From contig NC_022663.1 of assembly GCF_000157895.3 (NCBI RefSeq), positions 124,001-188,000 on the forward strand: 64,000 nt of DNA, in the 5' to 3' direction. Position 1 is the first letter of the stretch. Each line of letters begins with the position of its first letter. The position numbers were made by a program, and so were the translations under genes. Below, one piece after another: positions 43,256 through 51,686 of the stretch. A model generated the notes under the pieces. That model did no database searches and had not been told where the DNA came from. It was given only the letters and a program-made list of their open reading frames with translations. This DNA is from Mycobacterium kansasii ATCC 12478. GTDB lineage: Bacteria > Actinomycetota > Actinomycetes > Mycobacteriales > Mycobacteriaceae.

Positions 43256-44572
43256 CTACTGGGCGGCCAGCGCGCGAGCCGGCCCCAGGGTGACCGGCAA
43301 CGTCGACCAGCCCCGTAACACTCGCGTGTCGCGCCTACTTCCGGCACCGGCGGCCCGCACCTCGGGGAAGCGCTCGAAGAACGTGCGCAACCCGACTTCG
43401 CCCTCGGCGCGGGCAAGCGCGGCGCCGAGGCAGAAGTGGCGGCCGGTGGAGAACGCGAGATGTCTTCCGGCATTGGCACGTTCGATGTCGAAGCGGTGCG
43501 GATCGGGGAATACCGACGGATCGCGGTTGGCTCCGGCCAGACAAATCACCACCATCTCGCCGCGGTTGATCGGCACGCCGGCCAGCTCGACGTCGGTGCG
43601 GGCCACCCGCGCGGTGAGCTGGACCGGCGAATCCAACCGCAAGATCTCTTCGACGGTGTTCGGCCACAGGTCAGGACGTCGGCGCAGGGTCTCCAGATGC
43701 TCGGGCATGTCCAGCAACATTCGAATTCCGTTGCCCAACAGGTTGACTGTGGTTTCAAAGCCGGCGACCAACACCAGCCCGGCGACCGCATGCAGCTCGT
43801 CGTCGTCGAGATGCGTTTCCGGGTCCCCACTTTCTGCCGTGCGGATCAGCTGGCTCATCAGGTCGTCGCCGGGGGCTCGTCGCAGCTGTGCGAGATGCGA
43901 TACCAGCCAGGCGTTGAACCCTTTCACACCGCGCTGCACCCGCTGGTACTGCCGGTAGGGCACGCCGATATCCAGGCTGGGCGCTGCCAGTTCACCGAAT
44001 TCCAGGACCCGTCGGCGGTCGTGGGCCGGCACCCCCAAGATTTCGCTGATCACCGCGATCGGCAGCTGGGAACAATACCGGCCGACGACGTCGACCACAC
44101 CGGGTTGTGCGGCGAGCTGATCTAACAGATTGATGGCGGTCTGCTCGACCCGATCACGCAGCGCGGCAACGGCCCGTGCGGTAAACACCGCCGACACCGT
44201 CTTGCGATAGCGGGTGTGATCGGGCGGCTCGACCGCCAGCAGCGACGGCGGCCGCAGCGGGTGCAGCTGATTATCGCGGGTACGGCGCTCTAACCATCGC
44301 AGCGGTGCCGGTAGGTTCTCGCCGAGCGAGATGACCTGGAAGTCGTCGGAGCGCAAGATGTCGTGGCCGAGCTGATGGTCGACGGTCAGGCAATTGACTC
44401 GGGTCCGCACCAAGCGGCCGTGGCGGCGCAGCTCGTCGTAGAACGGTACCGGGTTGGCGGCGACGGCCGGATCGGCGATCAGCCGGGCCTGTAGTTCGCC
44501 TCGTCGAACGCCGACGTGGGCCATGCCGCGGATCACCCCGTGCAACGCCAGCCAGTGCAGTCGGTCTTTCAC
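43256..44572 (-). CDS. cyp140: Cytochrome P450 CYP140 (Rv1880c-like)
   Basis: A 438-aa haem monooxygenase, equal to the recalled M. tuberculosis CYP140 length. It has an I-helix GFETTVN, K-helix EEILRL, and haem-Cys motif FSTGRHFCLGAALARAEG. Start GTG 44572 has GGAGGAG upstream. Physiological substrate unknown in M. tuberculosis. The following genes (lppE, Rv1882c-like, Rv1883c-like, rpfC) keep M. tuberculosis order, which supports the identity. Confidence 0.88.
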   Translation of the reverse strand: MKDRLHWLALHGVIRGMAHVGVRRGELQARLIADPAVAANPVPFYDELRRHGRLVRTRVNCLTVDHQLGHDILRSDDFQVISLGENLPAPLRWLERRTRDNQLHPLRPPSLLAVEPPDHTRYRKTVSAVFTARAVAALRDRVEQTAINLLDQLAAQPGVVDVVGRYCSQLPIAVISEILGVPAHDRRRVLEFGELAAPSLDIGVPYRQYQRVQRGVKGFNAWLVSHLAQLRRAPGDDLMSQLIRTAESGDPETHLDDDELHAVAGLVLVAGFETTVNLLGNGIRMLLDMPEHLETLRRRPDLWPNTVEEILRLDSPVQLTARVARTDVELAGVPINRGEMVVICLAGANRDPSVFPDPHRFDIERANAGRHLAFSTGRHFCLGAALARAEGEVGLRTFFERFPEVRAAGAGSRRDTRVLRGWSTLPVTLGPARALAAQ

Positions 44573-44650
44573 CGCTCCTCCATCCCGTTGCGGGCCAGGG
44601 CGCTTTGCGACCCAGCCTAAGCCCGTCGGGTCGGGACGCGCGTGACGTCT

Positions 44651-45073
44651 TCAGCAGTCGGCGACGATCTTGAAGTCCGTGGTCACGACCTTGTTGGGAT
44701 TGCTGTTGCCGATGCCGTAAGCGCTGCCGGTGATGGTGTAGGTGCCGCGGGACAGGTCGGCATGGGCCTGGCCCACCCCGCCTTCCCAGAAGCTGCCGTT
44801 GAACCCGTCGACGTTGCGGATCTTGACCCATTGCGGGATCACCCGTTCACCGCTGACCAATACCACGGCCTGGACGTGTCCGTCGCGGTCACGGATGTCG
44901 ATGGTCCGGTAGGACTGCTCCTGGCTGCATGCGGCCGGACGCGTGGTGCGTGTGTATCCGTCGATTGTCAGATGTGCGGCCTTGCGGGGTATCGTCTGCG
45001 CCTCGGCGCACCCAGAAAGACCGGCGACCACGACCACTGCAATTCCTGCCACCCTGACCAATGGGATTCGCAC
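44651..45073 (-). CDS. lppE: Lipoprotein LppE (Rv1881c-like)
   Basis: A 140-aa lipoprotein. A signal peptide (GIAVVVVAGLSGC) ends in the lipobox LSGC at 18-21, so the Cys should be lipid-modified and the protein anchored outside the cytoplasmic membrane. The mature part is beta-rich with two further Cys (AACSQEQ and terminal VADC) that may form a disulfide. It resembles the mycobacterial 19-kDa-type lipoprotein (LpqH) family: TIDGYTRTTRPAACSQ, YTITGSAYGI. Start GTG 45073. Confidence 0.85.
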   Translation of the reverse strand: MRIPLVRVAGIAVVVVAGLSGCAEAQTIPRKAAHLTIDGYTRTTRPAACSQEQSYRTIDIRDRDGHVQAVVLVSGERVIPQWVKIRNVDGFNGSFWEGGVGQAHADLSRGTYTITGSAYGIGNSNPNKVVTTDFKIVADC

Positions 45074-45083
45074 CAGCCACCTC

Positions 45084-45117
45084 CCTTGTGGGCCTTGTGG
45101 GCCTTGTGGGCCTTGTG
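45084..45117. repeat. 9-bp direct repeat, 3.8 copies
   Basis: The unit ccttgtggg starts at 45084, 45093, 45102 and 45111 (last one partial). It lies just upstream of the lppE start (minus strand) and before the SDR stop codon, so length changes could affect lppE's untranslated leader. Confidence 0.85.
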
Positions 45118-45126
45118 CACGAAACT

Positions 45127-45957
45127 CTACTGCTGCCCCGGCTGCAGCCTGGGCAGGGCTTTGATGATGAGGCGCCTGACCAACTCCGGACTAACTCCCT
45201 TGAGCCGGTCGATCCACCGGATGCTTTGGGGCACATACCAATGCAATCTGGTGGGATGCTGGTAGGCCTGCCAGGCCGCCTCGGCGACGCTGGTCGCGGG
45301 CATCAGCCGAAACATGCCCTTCCTGGGCGCGGCGGCGCGGATCTGCTGCGCCGAAAGCGTGGGCGCGCCCTCCTCGGAATGCTGGCGCGTCGAGGTGAGA
45401 ATCGCGGTGTCGATCAGACCGGGTAACACGTCGGCCACCCGCACACCGTGCCGCTGCCACTCCACGCTGAGCGCCTCGGTCAACCCTTTGACCGCATGCT
45501 TGGTGGCCGAATAGACGGCAAGTCGCGGCATGCCATACGTGGCCGAAGACGAGGACGTCGAGAACATCAGACTGCCCGGGGCCTTCTTCAGGTAGGGCAG
45601 CGCGCCGTAAGCCCCGGTCAGCACCGCCTTGAAGTTGACCTCGACGACCCGCATCGCGACGTCATACGGCACGTCTTCGAACCATCCGCCTTCGCCGATG
45701 CCAGCGTTGTTCCACAACATGTCGAGCGCGCCGCCGGTATTGCCGGCGCAAAAGTCGGCGAGCGCCGAATCGAGCGCGGCCTTGTCGGTCACGTCGACCA
45801 CTCGTGTCCACAACCCGTTGCCGAGCTCGCCGCTCAGGGTTGCCAGACCGGTGTCGTCGCGGTCCACCGCACCGACGCGCCAGCCCTTGGCGTGGAAGAG
45901 CCGTGCCCCCGCACGGCCCATTCCGCTGCCCGCGCCGGTGATGAAAATCGACTTCAT
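45127..45957 (-). CDS. Short-chain dehydrogenase/reductase (Rv1882c-like)
   Basis: A 276-aa NAD(P)-dependent SDR. Cofactor loop ITGAGSGMGRAGARLF at 6-21, LWNNAGIGEGG, a Ser-rich catalytic region (FSTSSSSATYGMPRLAVYSATKHAVKG) with the Tyr-Ser-Ala-Thr-Lys motif, and a longer C-terminal part with LRRLIIKAL-type helices (VRRLIIKALPRLQPG). The substrate is unknown. It lies 22 bp after the SRPBCC gene stop in the same orientation, as in M. tuberculosis. Confidence 0.88.
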   Translation of the reverse strand: MKSIFITGAGSGMGRAGARLFHAKGWRVGAVDRDDTGLATLSGELGNGLWTRVVDVTDKAALDSALADFCAGNTGGALDMLWNNAGIGEGGWFEDVPYDVAMRVVEVNFKAVLTGAYGALPYLKKAPGSLMFSTSSSSATYGMPRLAVYSATKHAVKGLTEALSVEWQRHGVRVADVLPGLIDTAILTSTRQHSEEGAPTLSAQQIRAAAPRKGMFRLMPATSVAEAAWQAYQHPTRLHWYVPQSIRWIDRLKGVSPELVRRLIIKALPRLQPGQQ

Positions 45958-45978
45958 ACGATTTGGTAACGCCCGCCC

Positions 45979-46437
45979 TCAGTCGGCTTCGACGACATCT
46001 TTGATGCGTTGCAACGTCTTGGTCATGTCCCGGATGTTGCGGCGTTTGCGCAGCCAGCCACCGAACGCCCAGTAATACACGGTCGTAAACACCGAAGGGG
46101 TGAGCCGGAACGACTCGGTGACATCGGTGCCATCACCCGCCGGTTCGAGCCGGTAGTGCCAATTGTTCACCGATCTACCGCCGGCCATCACAGCAAACCC
46201 GAACTCGCGGGGGCGCTCACACGCCGTCACCTTGCACACCGTCCAGTAGACGGGACCGATCTCGTTGCGCCGGACGTGTCCGCGGAATCGGGCGCCGAGC
46301 GCCGGGCCGGTCGCGCCGTCGAGCCACTCGGCCTCGAACGTTTCCGGTGAAAACCGTCCGGTATTACGAATATCGGCGATTAAATCCCAGATCTTTTGCG
46401 CTGGGGCCGCCATGTGAACCGTTGCCGAACCCTCCAT
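45979..46437 (-). CDS. SRPBCC/polyketide-cyclase-like protein (Rv1883c-like)
   Basis: A 152-aa START/SRPBCC-fold protein with a hydrophobic cavity. VHMAAPAQKIWDLIADIRNTGRFSPETFEAEWL, GARFRGHVRR and WHYRLEPAGDGTDVTESF are family marks. Ligand unknown. ATG 46437 gives the usual length; the TTG four codons upstream is an alternative. It is followed by an SDR gene, so the two may act on the same hydrophobic molecule. Confidence 0.82.
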   Translation of the reverse strand: MEGSATVHMAAPAQKIWDLIADIRNTGRFSPETFEAEWLDGATGPALGARFRGHVRRNEIGPVYWTVCKVTACERPREFGFAVMAGGRSVNNWHYRLEPAGDGTDVTESFRLTPSVFTTVYYWAFGGWLRKRRNIRDMTKTLQRIKDVVEAD

Positions 46438-46487
46438 AGCATGATCCAATCACGTCCCTGTAACGCTGGGAACGGAAACACCGATAT

Positions 46488-46904
46488 TCACTGATGCGGT
46501 GTGAATAGCGAGATGATCTCAGTCACCGTCTGCTGTAGCTGCCGTACCGGCTTGGGCAACACCACGGGCACGGGCGGCAGACCGCCGGCACTGGCGCACT
46601 TCGGCCACGCGGCGGGGCCCTGGCCGGCCAGAACTCGGTTGGCCACGGCGATTTGTTGCTGCTTAGAGGCGGTCGCGGGGTTGCCGACGCCGCCGTATTC
46701 GTCCCATGTGGCTTGCTTGAACTGGAGTCCGCCATAGGCGCCATTGCCGGTGTTGGCGGTCCAGTTCCCACCAGACTCGCACTGCGCAACGGCGTCCCAG
46801 TTCATGACGTCGGCGTGGGCGATGCCGGTGGATAGTGACATCGATGCTGCGACGAAAGCTGCGGCCGTGGCGGACTTGATGAGGGGCTTTGCGATGCGTG
46901 TCAT
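46488..46904 (-). CDS. rpfC: Resuscitation-promoting factor RpfC
   Basis: A ~138-aa secreted muralytic enzyme that cuts peptidoglycan glycan strands and promotes regrowth. MTRIAKPLIKSATAAAFVAAS begins the signal peptide; cleavage is likely after GIAHA. The Rpf domain (WDAVAQCESGGNWTANTGNGAYGGLQF) has the catalytic Glu in QCESGG and disulfide Cys at CES and PKCAS. The C-terminal part, PPVPVVLPKPVRQL, is a short Pro-rich tail. ATG 46904 aligns with M. tuberculosis; 46913 is three codons longer. Confidence 0.9.
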   Translation of the reverse strand: MTRIAKPLIKSATAAAFVAASMSLSTGIAHADVMNWDAVAQCESGGNWTANTGNGAYGGLQFKQATWDEYGGVGNPATASKQQQIAVANRVLAGQGPAAWPKCASAGGLPPVPVVLPKPVRQLQQTVTEIISLFTPHQ

Positions 46905-46913
46905 GTCCGGCAT

Positions 46914-47522
46914 TTCGGCGGCCGTGGCTAAAGCGTTACCGCCTAGAAAAACTTATGAAATTGGTTAGCCGCCGCATTGTGATTTGCGCAAACGACGTCC
47001 AGCCGAGCGAATCAAACCACCGGCGGGGACCGGGCGGACGGGTCACGCTGTGGCCCGGATCACCTGTTGACAACGGCTTGTCCAAGCGGGGGAGCCCGCG
47101 TTGACTCGTCGCGCGCGCAGTCGGTTCGGCGGACGTATGCCGAAGAGTTCAGCAAACTTTGCGCGACCTCAATCTGAGACAAAATCTTAGTTTTGGGCAC
47201 CTCGGGCGCAGGCCCTGGTGCCGACAGCTCGCGGTACGGCCGATGGGGTGGCCGGGCCTACAGCGCGCGACCCGGACTACCGGTTGGCCGCCCCCGGGAT
47301 GGATGTTGCTGAGAGCGGCTGTCGACTCAGGTTTCGTGTGCGGAAGGGTCCGGAAGTTCTTGCATCGCGGCATATGACAGTCGACGATGGCGGGGTGGCC
47401 GCTGAAGCCGCAGCCGTCCGTACGCCGAGCTGGACCGTCGCGCGGTTCGTCTCGCCGGTCAGTTGTCCAGCGTGCATCGCCGGCCTGATCGCCGGCATCT
47501 TCGGAGGTGACCAGGTCGGCTG
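46914..47522. other. Long intergenic region between rpfC and a divergent membrane-anchored protein gene
   Basis: About 600 bp with no supported gene. It must hold promoters for rpfC (minus) and the 47523 gene (plus). The AT-rich part near 46945-46990 is closest to rpfC. I found no conserved riboswitch core or clear repeat. Short plus-strand frames around 47218-47523 lack start signals. In M. tuberculosis the next gene would be chorismate mutase (Rv1885c); no remnant was recognised. Confidence 0.45.
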
Positions 47523-48116
47523 ATGGTTCGACGCGCCGGTACTATCGGAGATTGGTTGCGGGCCAGAGGGATTCGGGCAATACTCGCCGCTGCGCTGGTG
47601 ACATGTTTGTTGCTCGGTGGAGCTGTCCTGCTGGTGGCGAATCGCTATCGTGCTTCGTCCGCCAACTCTCTCGACCACCCCGTCCGCCCCCTCAGCGATG
47701 CCGCAACCGAGGCCCAGGTTGTGGAAAAGGCACAACAGATCGTCACGGCGGCCGGACTTCAGACGACCGCCGCCGGGTATCTGTTGATGTCGTGCAAGAA
47801 CCGGGACGATCCGCCGTATCAAGGGGCGATCTATCTGACTTTCGCGCTGCCCGCCGGGGCGCGTGCCGACGCGTACTTTCGCGACGTCACGGCAGCGCTG
47901 GTCAGGCACGGCTGGACCGATGGGCTGCCGCCTAACGACCAGGTGTTCGGCAGGACCATGTCCAAGGACGGCGTCACGGCGATCATCTACCGTCACGGTG
48001 ACCACACCGGCGCGGGGGTCCTGCGTCTGTACGGTCAGTGCCGCAACGTCAATGACCACCGCCGCGACAGCACCGCATGGGTCGATGTCACCAGCTTGTT
48101 CGGTGCGGGCAGGTAG
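47523..48116 (+). CDS. Membrane-anchored protein of unknown function
   Basis: A 197-aa protein with one N-terminal transmembrane helix (about 19-40, ILAAALVTCLLLGGAVLLV), leaving ~150 residues outside the cytoplasm. The outer part has two Cys (LLMSCKNRDDPPYQGAIYLTF and YGQCRNVND) that could pair. The ILTLPC/SCKN-like pattern recalls small mycobacterial envelope proteins, but I do not recognise a family. GGAGGTGA lies 12 nt before ATG 47523. It ends upstream of a strong hairpin shared with fbpB. Confidence 0.7.
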   Translation: MVRRAGTIGDWLRARGIRAILAAALVTCLLLGGAVLLVANRYRASSANSLDHPVRPLSDAATEAQVVEKAQQIVTAAGLQTTAAGYLLMSCKNRDDPPYQGAIYLTFALPAGARADAYFRDVTAALVRHGWTDGLPPNDQVFGRTMSKDGVTAIIYRHGDHTGAGVLRLYGQCRNVNDHRRDSTAWVDVTSLFGAGR

Positions 48117-48163
48117 ACCGGCTCGTTGAACATGGCGGACCAGCGTTCAAGGTGCCGAACACA

Positions 48164-48202
48164 CTACTGGGCTTGACGGCGTCTTGCCGTCAAGCCCAGT
48201 AG
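48164..48202. terminator. Bidirectional hairpin terminator
   Basis: A perfect 17-bp stem (ctactgggcttgacggc / gccgtcaagcccagtag) with loop gtctt lies between the convergent 47523 gene and fbpB. Both genes point into it, so it likely stops transcription in both directions. Confidence 0.85.
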
Positions 48203-48219
48203 CGGCAACCGTTGCGCGA

Positions 48220-49197
48220 TCAGCGGGCGCCCAGGCTGGCCTGCAGGTCACCCTTCATGGCGTTGAGCTGCGCGCCCCAGTACTCCCAGCTGTGCGTTCC
48301 GTTGGCGTCCAAATTGAACACGGCGTTGTGGCCGCCCGCGGCGTTGTAGGCGTCCTGGAATTTCAGGTTGCTGCTGCGAACGAAGTTCTCCAGGAATTCG
48401 GCCGGAACATTGGCACCGCCCAACTCGGACGGGGTGCCGTTGCCGCAGTAGATCCACAGGCGGGTGTTGTTGGCGACCAGCTCCGGAATGTGCAGCGACG
48501 GGTCGTTACGCTGCCAGGCTGGGTCACTCGAGGGTCCCCACATGTCCGAGGCCTTGTAACCACCGGCGTCACCCATCGCCAAGCCGATCAGAGACGGCCC
48601 CATCCCCTGGGAGGGGTCCATCAGGGCCGACAACGAACCCGCGTAGATGAACTGCTGCGGGTGGTAGACGGACAGGATCAGGGCCGACGAGCCGGCCATC
48701 GAGATGCCGACCGCGGCGCTTCCGGTGGGCTTGACACTCCGGTTCGCGGACAGCCATTGCGGCAGCTCGCTGGTCAGGAAGGTCTCCCACTTGTAGGTCG
48801 TGCAGCCGGCCTTGCCGCAGGCCGGGCTGTACCAGTCACTGTAGAAACTGGACTGTCCGCCGACCGGCATGATGACCGACAGGCCCGATTGGTAGTACCA
48901 CTCGAAGGCCGGGGTGTTGATGTCCCAGCCGTTGTAGTCGTCTTGAGCGCGGAGACCGTCGAGCAGGTACACCGCCGGCGAGTTGTCCCCGCCACTTTGG
49001 AATTGAACCTTGATACTGCGACCCATCGCAGCCGACGGCACCTGGAGGTACTCCACCGGCAGGCCGGGACGGGAGAACGCTCCCGCGGTCGCCGCTCCGC
49101 CGGCGAGTCCGACCAGGCCAGGAAGGGCCGCAGCAGCGGCCGCGCCGACCAGAAGGCGTCGGCCCCACGCCCGAATCTTCCCGCTCACGTCTGTCAT
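48220..49197 (-). CDS. fbpB: Antigen 85B mycolyltransferase FbpB
   Basis: A 325-aa secreted alpha/beta-hydrolase that transfers mycolic acids to trehalose and arabinogalactan and binds fibronectin. An N-terminal signal with an Arg pair (WGRRLLVGAAAAAALPGL) is cleaved near TAGAFSRPG. The catalytic Ser lies in GISMAGSSALI and the His in GTHSWEYWGAQL, with the Glu between them near PEFLENF. FEWYYQSGLSVIMP is the fibronectin-binding segment. Downstream of rpfC, but the chorismate mutase gene expected between is missing. Confidence 0.96.
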   Translation of the reverse strand: MTDVSGKIRAWGRRLLVGAAAAAALPGLVGLAGGAATAGAFSRPGLPVEYLQVPSAAMGRSIKVQFQSGGDNSPAVYLLDGLRAQDDYNGWDINTPAFEWYYQSGLSVIMPVGGQSSFYSDWYSPACGKAGCTTYKWETFLTSELPQWLSANRSVKPTGSAAVGISMAGSSALILSVYHPQQFIYAGSLSALMDPSQGMGPSLIGLAMGDAGGYKASDMWGPSSDPAWQRNDPSLHIPELVANNTRLWIYCGNGTPSELGGANVPAEFLENFVRSSNLKFQDAYNAAGGHNAVFNLDANGTHSWEYWGAQLNAMKGDLQASLGAR

Positions 49198-49879
49198 ACC
49201 CTGCCCCTTGTCCGTATGTGCTCGCGTGCTCCCGGCAGAACTTACCGTGTGAGTAGGGCAAATGTCGATCGGGACGCGAAGTCATTCCATTTCGATATCG
49301 GTTACCCCCGCCAACACAGCAACGGTGCTATGCGAGTCGGCGACGGACTCCACCGCTTCCCCCGTTGCCCCGTTGCGGCCCGGATAATCCGGAGCGCAAA
49401 CGGGTGCTATGCACCCGGAGCAGGGCAGAAGGCGGCAGGCGGGGAGCGGTACAAAGAATAGTTAACCGATGCGGCACGCCGAACCTCGACACGCCGGACG
49501 TAGCTCGAGCAACGTTTCGCGGGTTTACCCCGGGCTGGTGCCCAGACGAGCGGGAAGCCCGGTGCCGGCGCATCCGGCTCGAGTCAGTGGCGGCGGCCGG
49601 CGATCCGGTCGCCATGTTCGTTTCATGTGAGTCACCTGGCGGTTTGCCCACCGGAGGAGCTGAACTTGCACCGACCGCGTAGTCTCTGTCAGGCAAGCCG
49701 ATGGAGACAACGATCCTCCGGGATATTCCGGGCTGTTCCGGGATCTTCCGGGCTATCCGGTCCGTTCCGGCGCTCACGCACCAGCACACCAGGCCCCTCG
49801 GTGTATGCGGGTGCGACGGCGTTGGCTCGAGGCGCCTGAAGAACCGGGAACGATTCGGGAACGATTGAGGTGCGAAATT
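49198..49879. other. Long intergenic region upstream of fbpB and of an unknown gene, with 10-bp imperfect repeats
   Basis: About 680 bp without a supported gene. It should hold the fbpB promoter (minus) and that of the 49880 gene (plus). At 49717-49770 ten-base units alternate as ggatattccg, ggctgttccg, ggatcttccg, ggctatccgg, about 110 bp before the downstream gene. Short frames within (49365-49682) have no ribosome-binding site and no recognisable domain. Confidence 0.5.
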
Positions 49880-51010
49880 TTGGAGACGGTACTTGGGCTA
49901 TCAGTGACACCGACCGCCGTGGGTTGGGTCCTGGCTGAAGGGCACGGCGCAGAGGGCACCATCCTGCATCACAACGAAATGCGGCTGCGCGGTGGCCGAG
50001 GCGTGGGCGTCGTCCATGCCGCGGAACAGGCGGCGGCCGAAGTCATTCGTGCGGGGGAATTGGCGGCCGCGGCCGGCCACCGTTTACGTGTCGTCGGCGT
50101 GACCTGGAACGACGAAGCTTCCGCCCAAGCCGCGCTACTGGTCGAGGCCTTGACCGACGCCGGATTCGACAACGTTGTACCGGTTCGGTTGCTCGATGCC
50201 GTCGAGACGCTGGCCGAGGCGGTCGCACCGGTAATCGGATACGAACAGACCGCGGTGTGCATCCTCGAGCGCGAATGGGCAACCGTCGTCATGGTTGACA
50301 CCCGCGACGGAAAGACCCAAACCGCAGTCAAATATGTCCGTGGTGGTTATGACGGGCTGACCTCGTGGCTGACCGGAATGTTCGACCGCAGTGCGTGGCG
50401 TCCGGCCGCAGTGGTGGTGGTGGGTTCCGACCTTGACATCAGCGACTTTTCCTGGCAACTCGAAACCGCCCTTCCGGTACCGGTTTTCGCGCAGACCATG
50501 GCGCAGGTGACAATCGCGCGAGGCACGGCGCAGGCGGCGGCCCGAACCACCGAGTTCACCGACGAGCGACTGGTGGCAGACACCGGTGAAACCACCGCCG
50601 TGCCCAAGCGGTCACGCCAATACGCCGGGGCTGCAACCACTTTGGCGGCAGCTGCGGTTACCTTCGTGGCTTCGGTGTCGCTGGCGGTTGGCCTGCAATT
50701 GACTCCGGACAGGCACTCCGAAACAGCACAGCGCTCCATACCCACATCGACACCGGAAATCGCCGAGGCAGTTGCGACTGCAGCTCCGGTGCCCGCGAGT
50801 GCCCAGCTGCCCGCTCCTCTTCCGGGGCCCGCGACACAGCGGGAGCCCATCCAGCTCACCTCTGGTGAAGAGCTCACCGACGCCATCTCCGAACAGCCGA
50901 ACGACGTTGCGTCGCAACCGAGTCCGAACGATGGATCGCCGCTGCTGACCCGGGTGCTCAAGCACATTCCCGGCACCTACGGCGACACCGGTATGGAGCC
51001 GCCGGAGTAG
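49880..51010 (+). CDS. DUF7159-type membrane protein of unknown function
   Basis: A 376-aa mycobacterial protein. TTG 49880 is chosen because GAGG lies 9 nt upstream and the family N-terminus ETVLGLSVTPTAVGWVLAEG starts there. The N-terminal ~230 residues have an ASKHA-like feel (LGLSVTPTAVGWVLAEG, VGVTWNDEASAQAALLVEAL, VAPVIGYEQTAVCILERE). A transmembrane helix follows (about 240-262, YAGAATTLAAAAVTFVASVSLAVGL), then a Pro-rich outer tail. Similar proteins recur in mycobacteria with unknown role, perhaps envelope related. Confidence 0.72.
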   Translation: METVLGLSVTPTAVGWVLAEGHGAEGTILHHNEMRLRGGRGVGVVHAAEQAAAEVIRAGELAAAAGHRLRVVGVTWNDEASAQAALLVEALTDAGFDNVVPVRLLDAVETLAEAVAPVIGYEQTAVCILEREWATVVMVDTRDGKTQTAVKYVRGGYDGLTSWLTGMFDRSAWRPAAVVVVGSDLDISDFSWQLETALPVPVFAQTMAQVTIARGTAQAAARTTEFTDERLVADTGETTAVPKRSRQYAGAATTLAAAAVTFVASVSLAVGLQLTPDRHSETAQRSIPTSTPEIAEAVATAAPVPASAQLPAPLPGPATQREPIQLTSGEELTDAISEQPNDVASQPSPNDGSPLLTRVLKHIPGTYGDTGMEPPE

Positions 51011-51105
51011 TCGAACTGCCGGATCGACGATCGGATGGCTTGTCGCCAGTGCGGGCCCAACGGCGGCACGCTGGCTGCAGGGCCTACCCCGCATCGGTCC
51101 AATGG

Positions 51106-51657
51106 TCAACCGTCCTTGGGCCGAACCGCGGTAAAAGACACGGTCACCTCGTCGGCGACCTGCAGCGAGCCCATCAACAGCGAATAGGGCTTGACCCCGT
51201 AATCGGACTGGCGAACCGTCGACTCGGCAGACATCGCCCAGGAGTCACCAAGATCCTCGGTGCGCAGGTCGATCATGTGTTGACGCGACTTGCCCCGGAT
51301 CTGCAGCTGTCCGGTGAGGCGGTAACCGTCCTCGGTCTTGTCAATCTCTGATGCGGTGAAGCGGATATCCGGAAAGCGACCGGCGTTGAGCGACTTCAGC
51401 GCATTCGACCGGACCAGGGCCTTCTCCGGCCCGGACAGGCTCTTGACACCACCCTCGCCGCGCAGCACCTCCAGCGAATCCACTTCCACGGCAAGCTCTG
51501 CGGTGGCGGGTTCATCAGCCACCCAGTTCACCGTGGCCTGCCAGCGAGTCATAGCGATGGTGAGCCGATGGCCCATTCGGGCGGCTCGACCCGCGACACC
51601 GGTACGAACGATCAACTCACCGCCGGACGGATCCAGCGTCCACACCGTGTCGCTCAC
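51106..51657 (-). CDS. YceI-family lipid-binding-like protein
   Basis: A 183-aa YceI/lipocalin-like beta-barrel. WTLDPSGGELIVRTGVAGRAARMGHRLTIAM, LEVLRGEGGVKSLSGPEKALVRSNALKSLNAGRFPDIRFTASE and a barrel-closing DYGVKPYSLLMGSLQVADEVTV are diagnostic. YceI proteins bind long polyprenyl-like lipids. No signal peptide is seen, so it is probably cytosolic. Start GTG 51657; it is 29 bp after the dehydrogenase stop. Confidence 0.85.
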   Translation of the reverse strand: MSDTVWTLDPSGGELIVRTGVAGRAARMGHRLTIAMTRWQATVNWVADEPATAELAVEVDSLEVLRGEGGVKSLSGPEKALVRSNALKSLNAGRFPDIRFTASEIDKTEDGYRLTGQLQIRGKSRQHMIDLRTEDLGDSWAMSAESTVRQSDYGVKPYSLLMGSLQVADEVTVSFTAVRPKDG

Positions 51658-51686
51658 GGCACGACTCTATTCGTTCGCCGCGGCGT

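Noticed and set aside
46905..47160. c-di-AMP (ydaO-type) riboswitch upstream of rpfC
   Set aside because: Such elements are known upstream of rpfA-type genes; I could not find the conserved core or a convincing fold here.
47277..48059. 260-aa minus-strand frame
   Set aside because: Opposes a plus-strand frame with a clear transmembrane segment and paired Cys; its own sequence lacks domain features.
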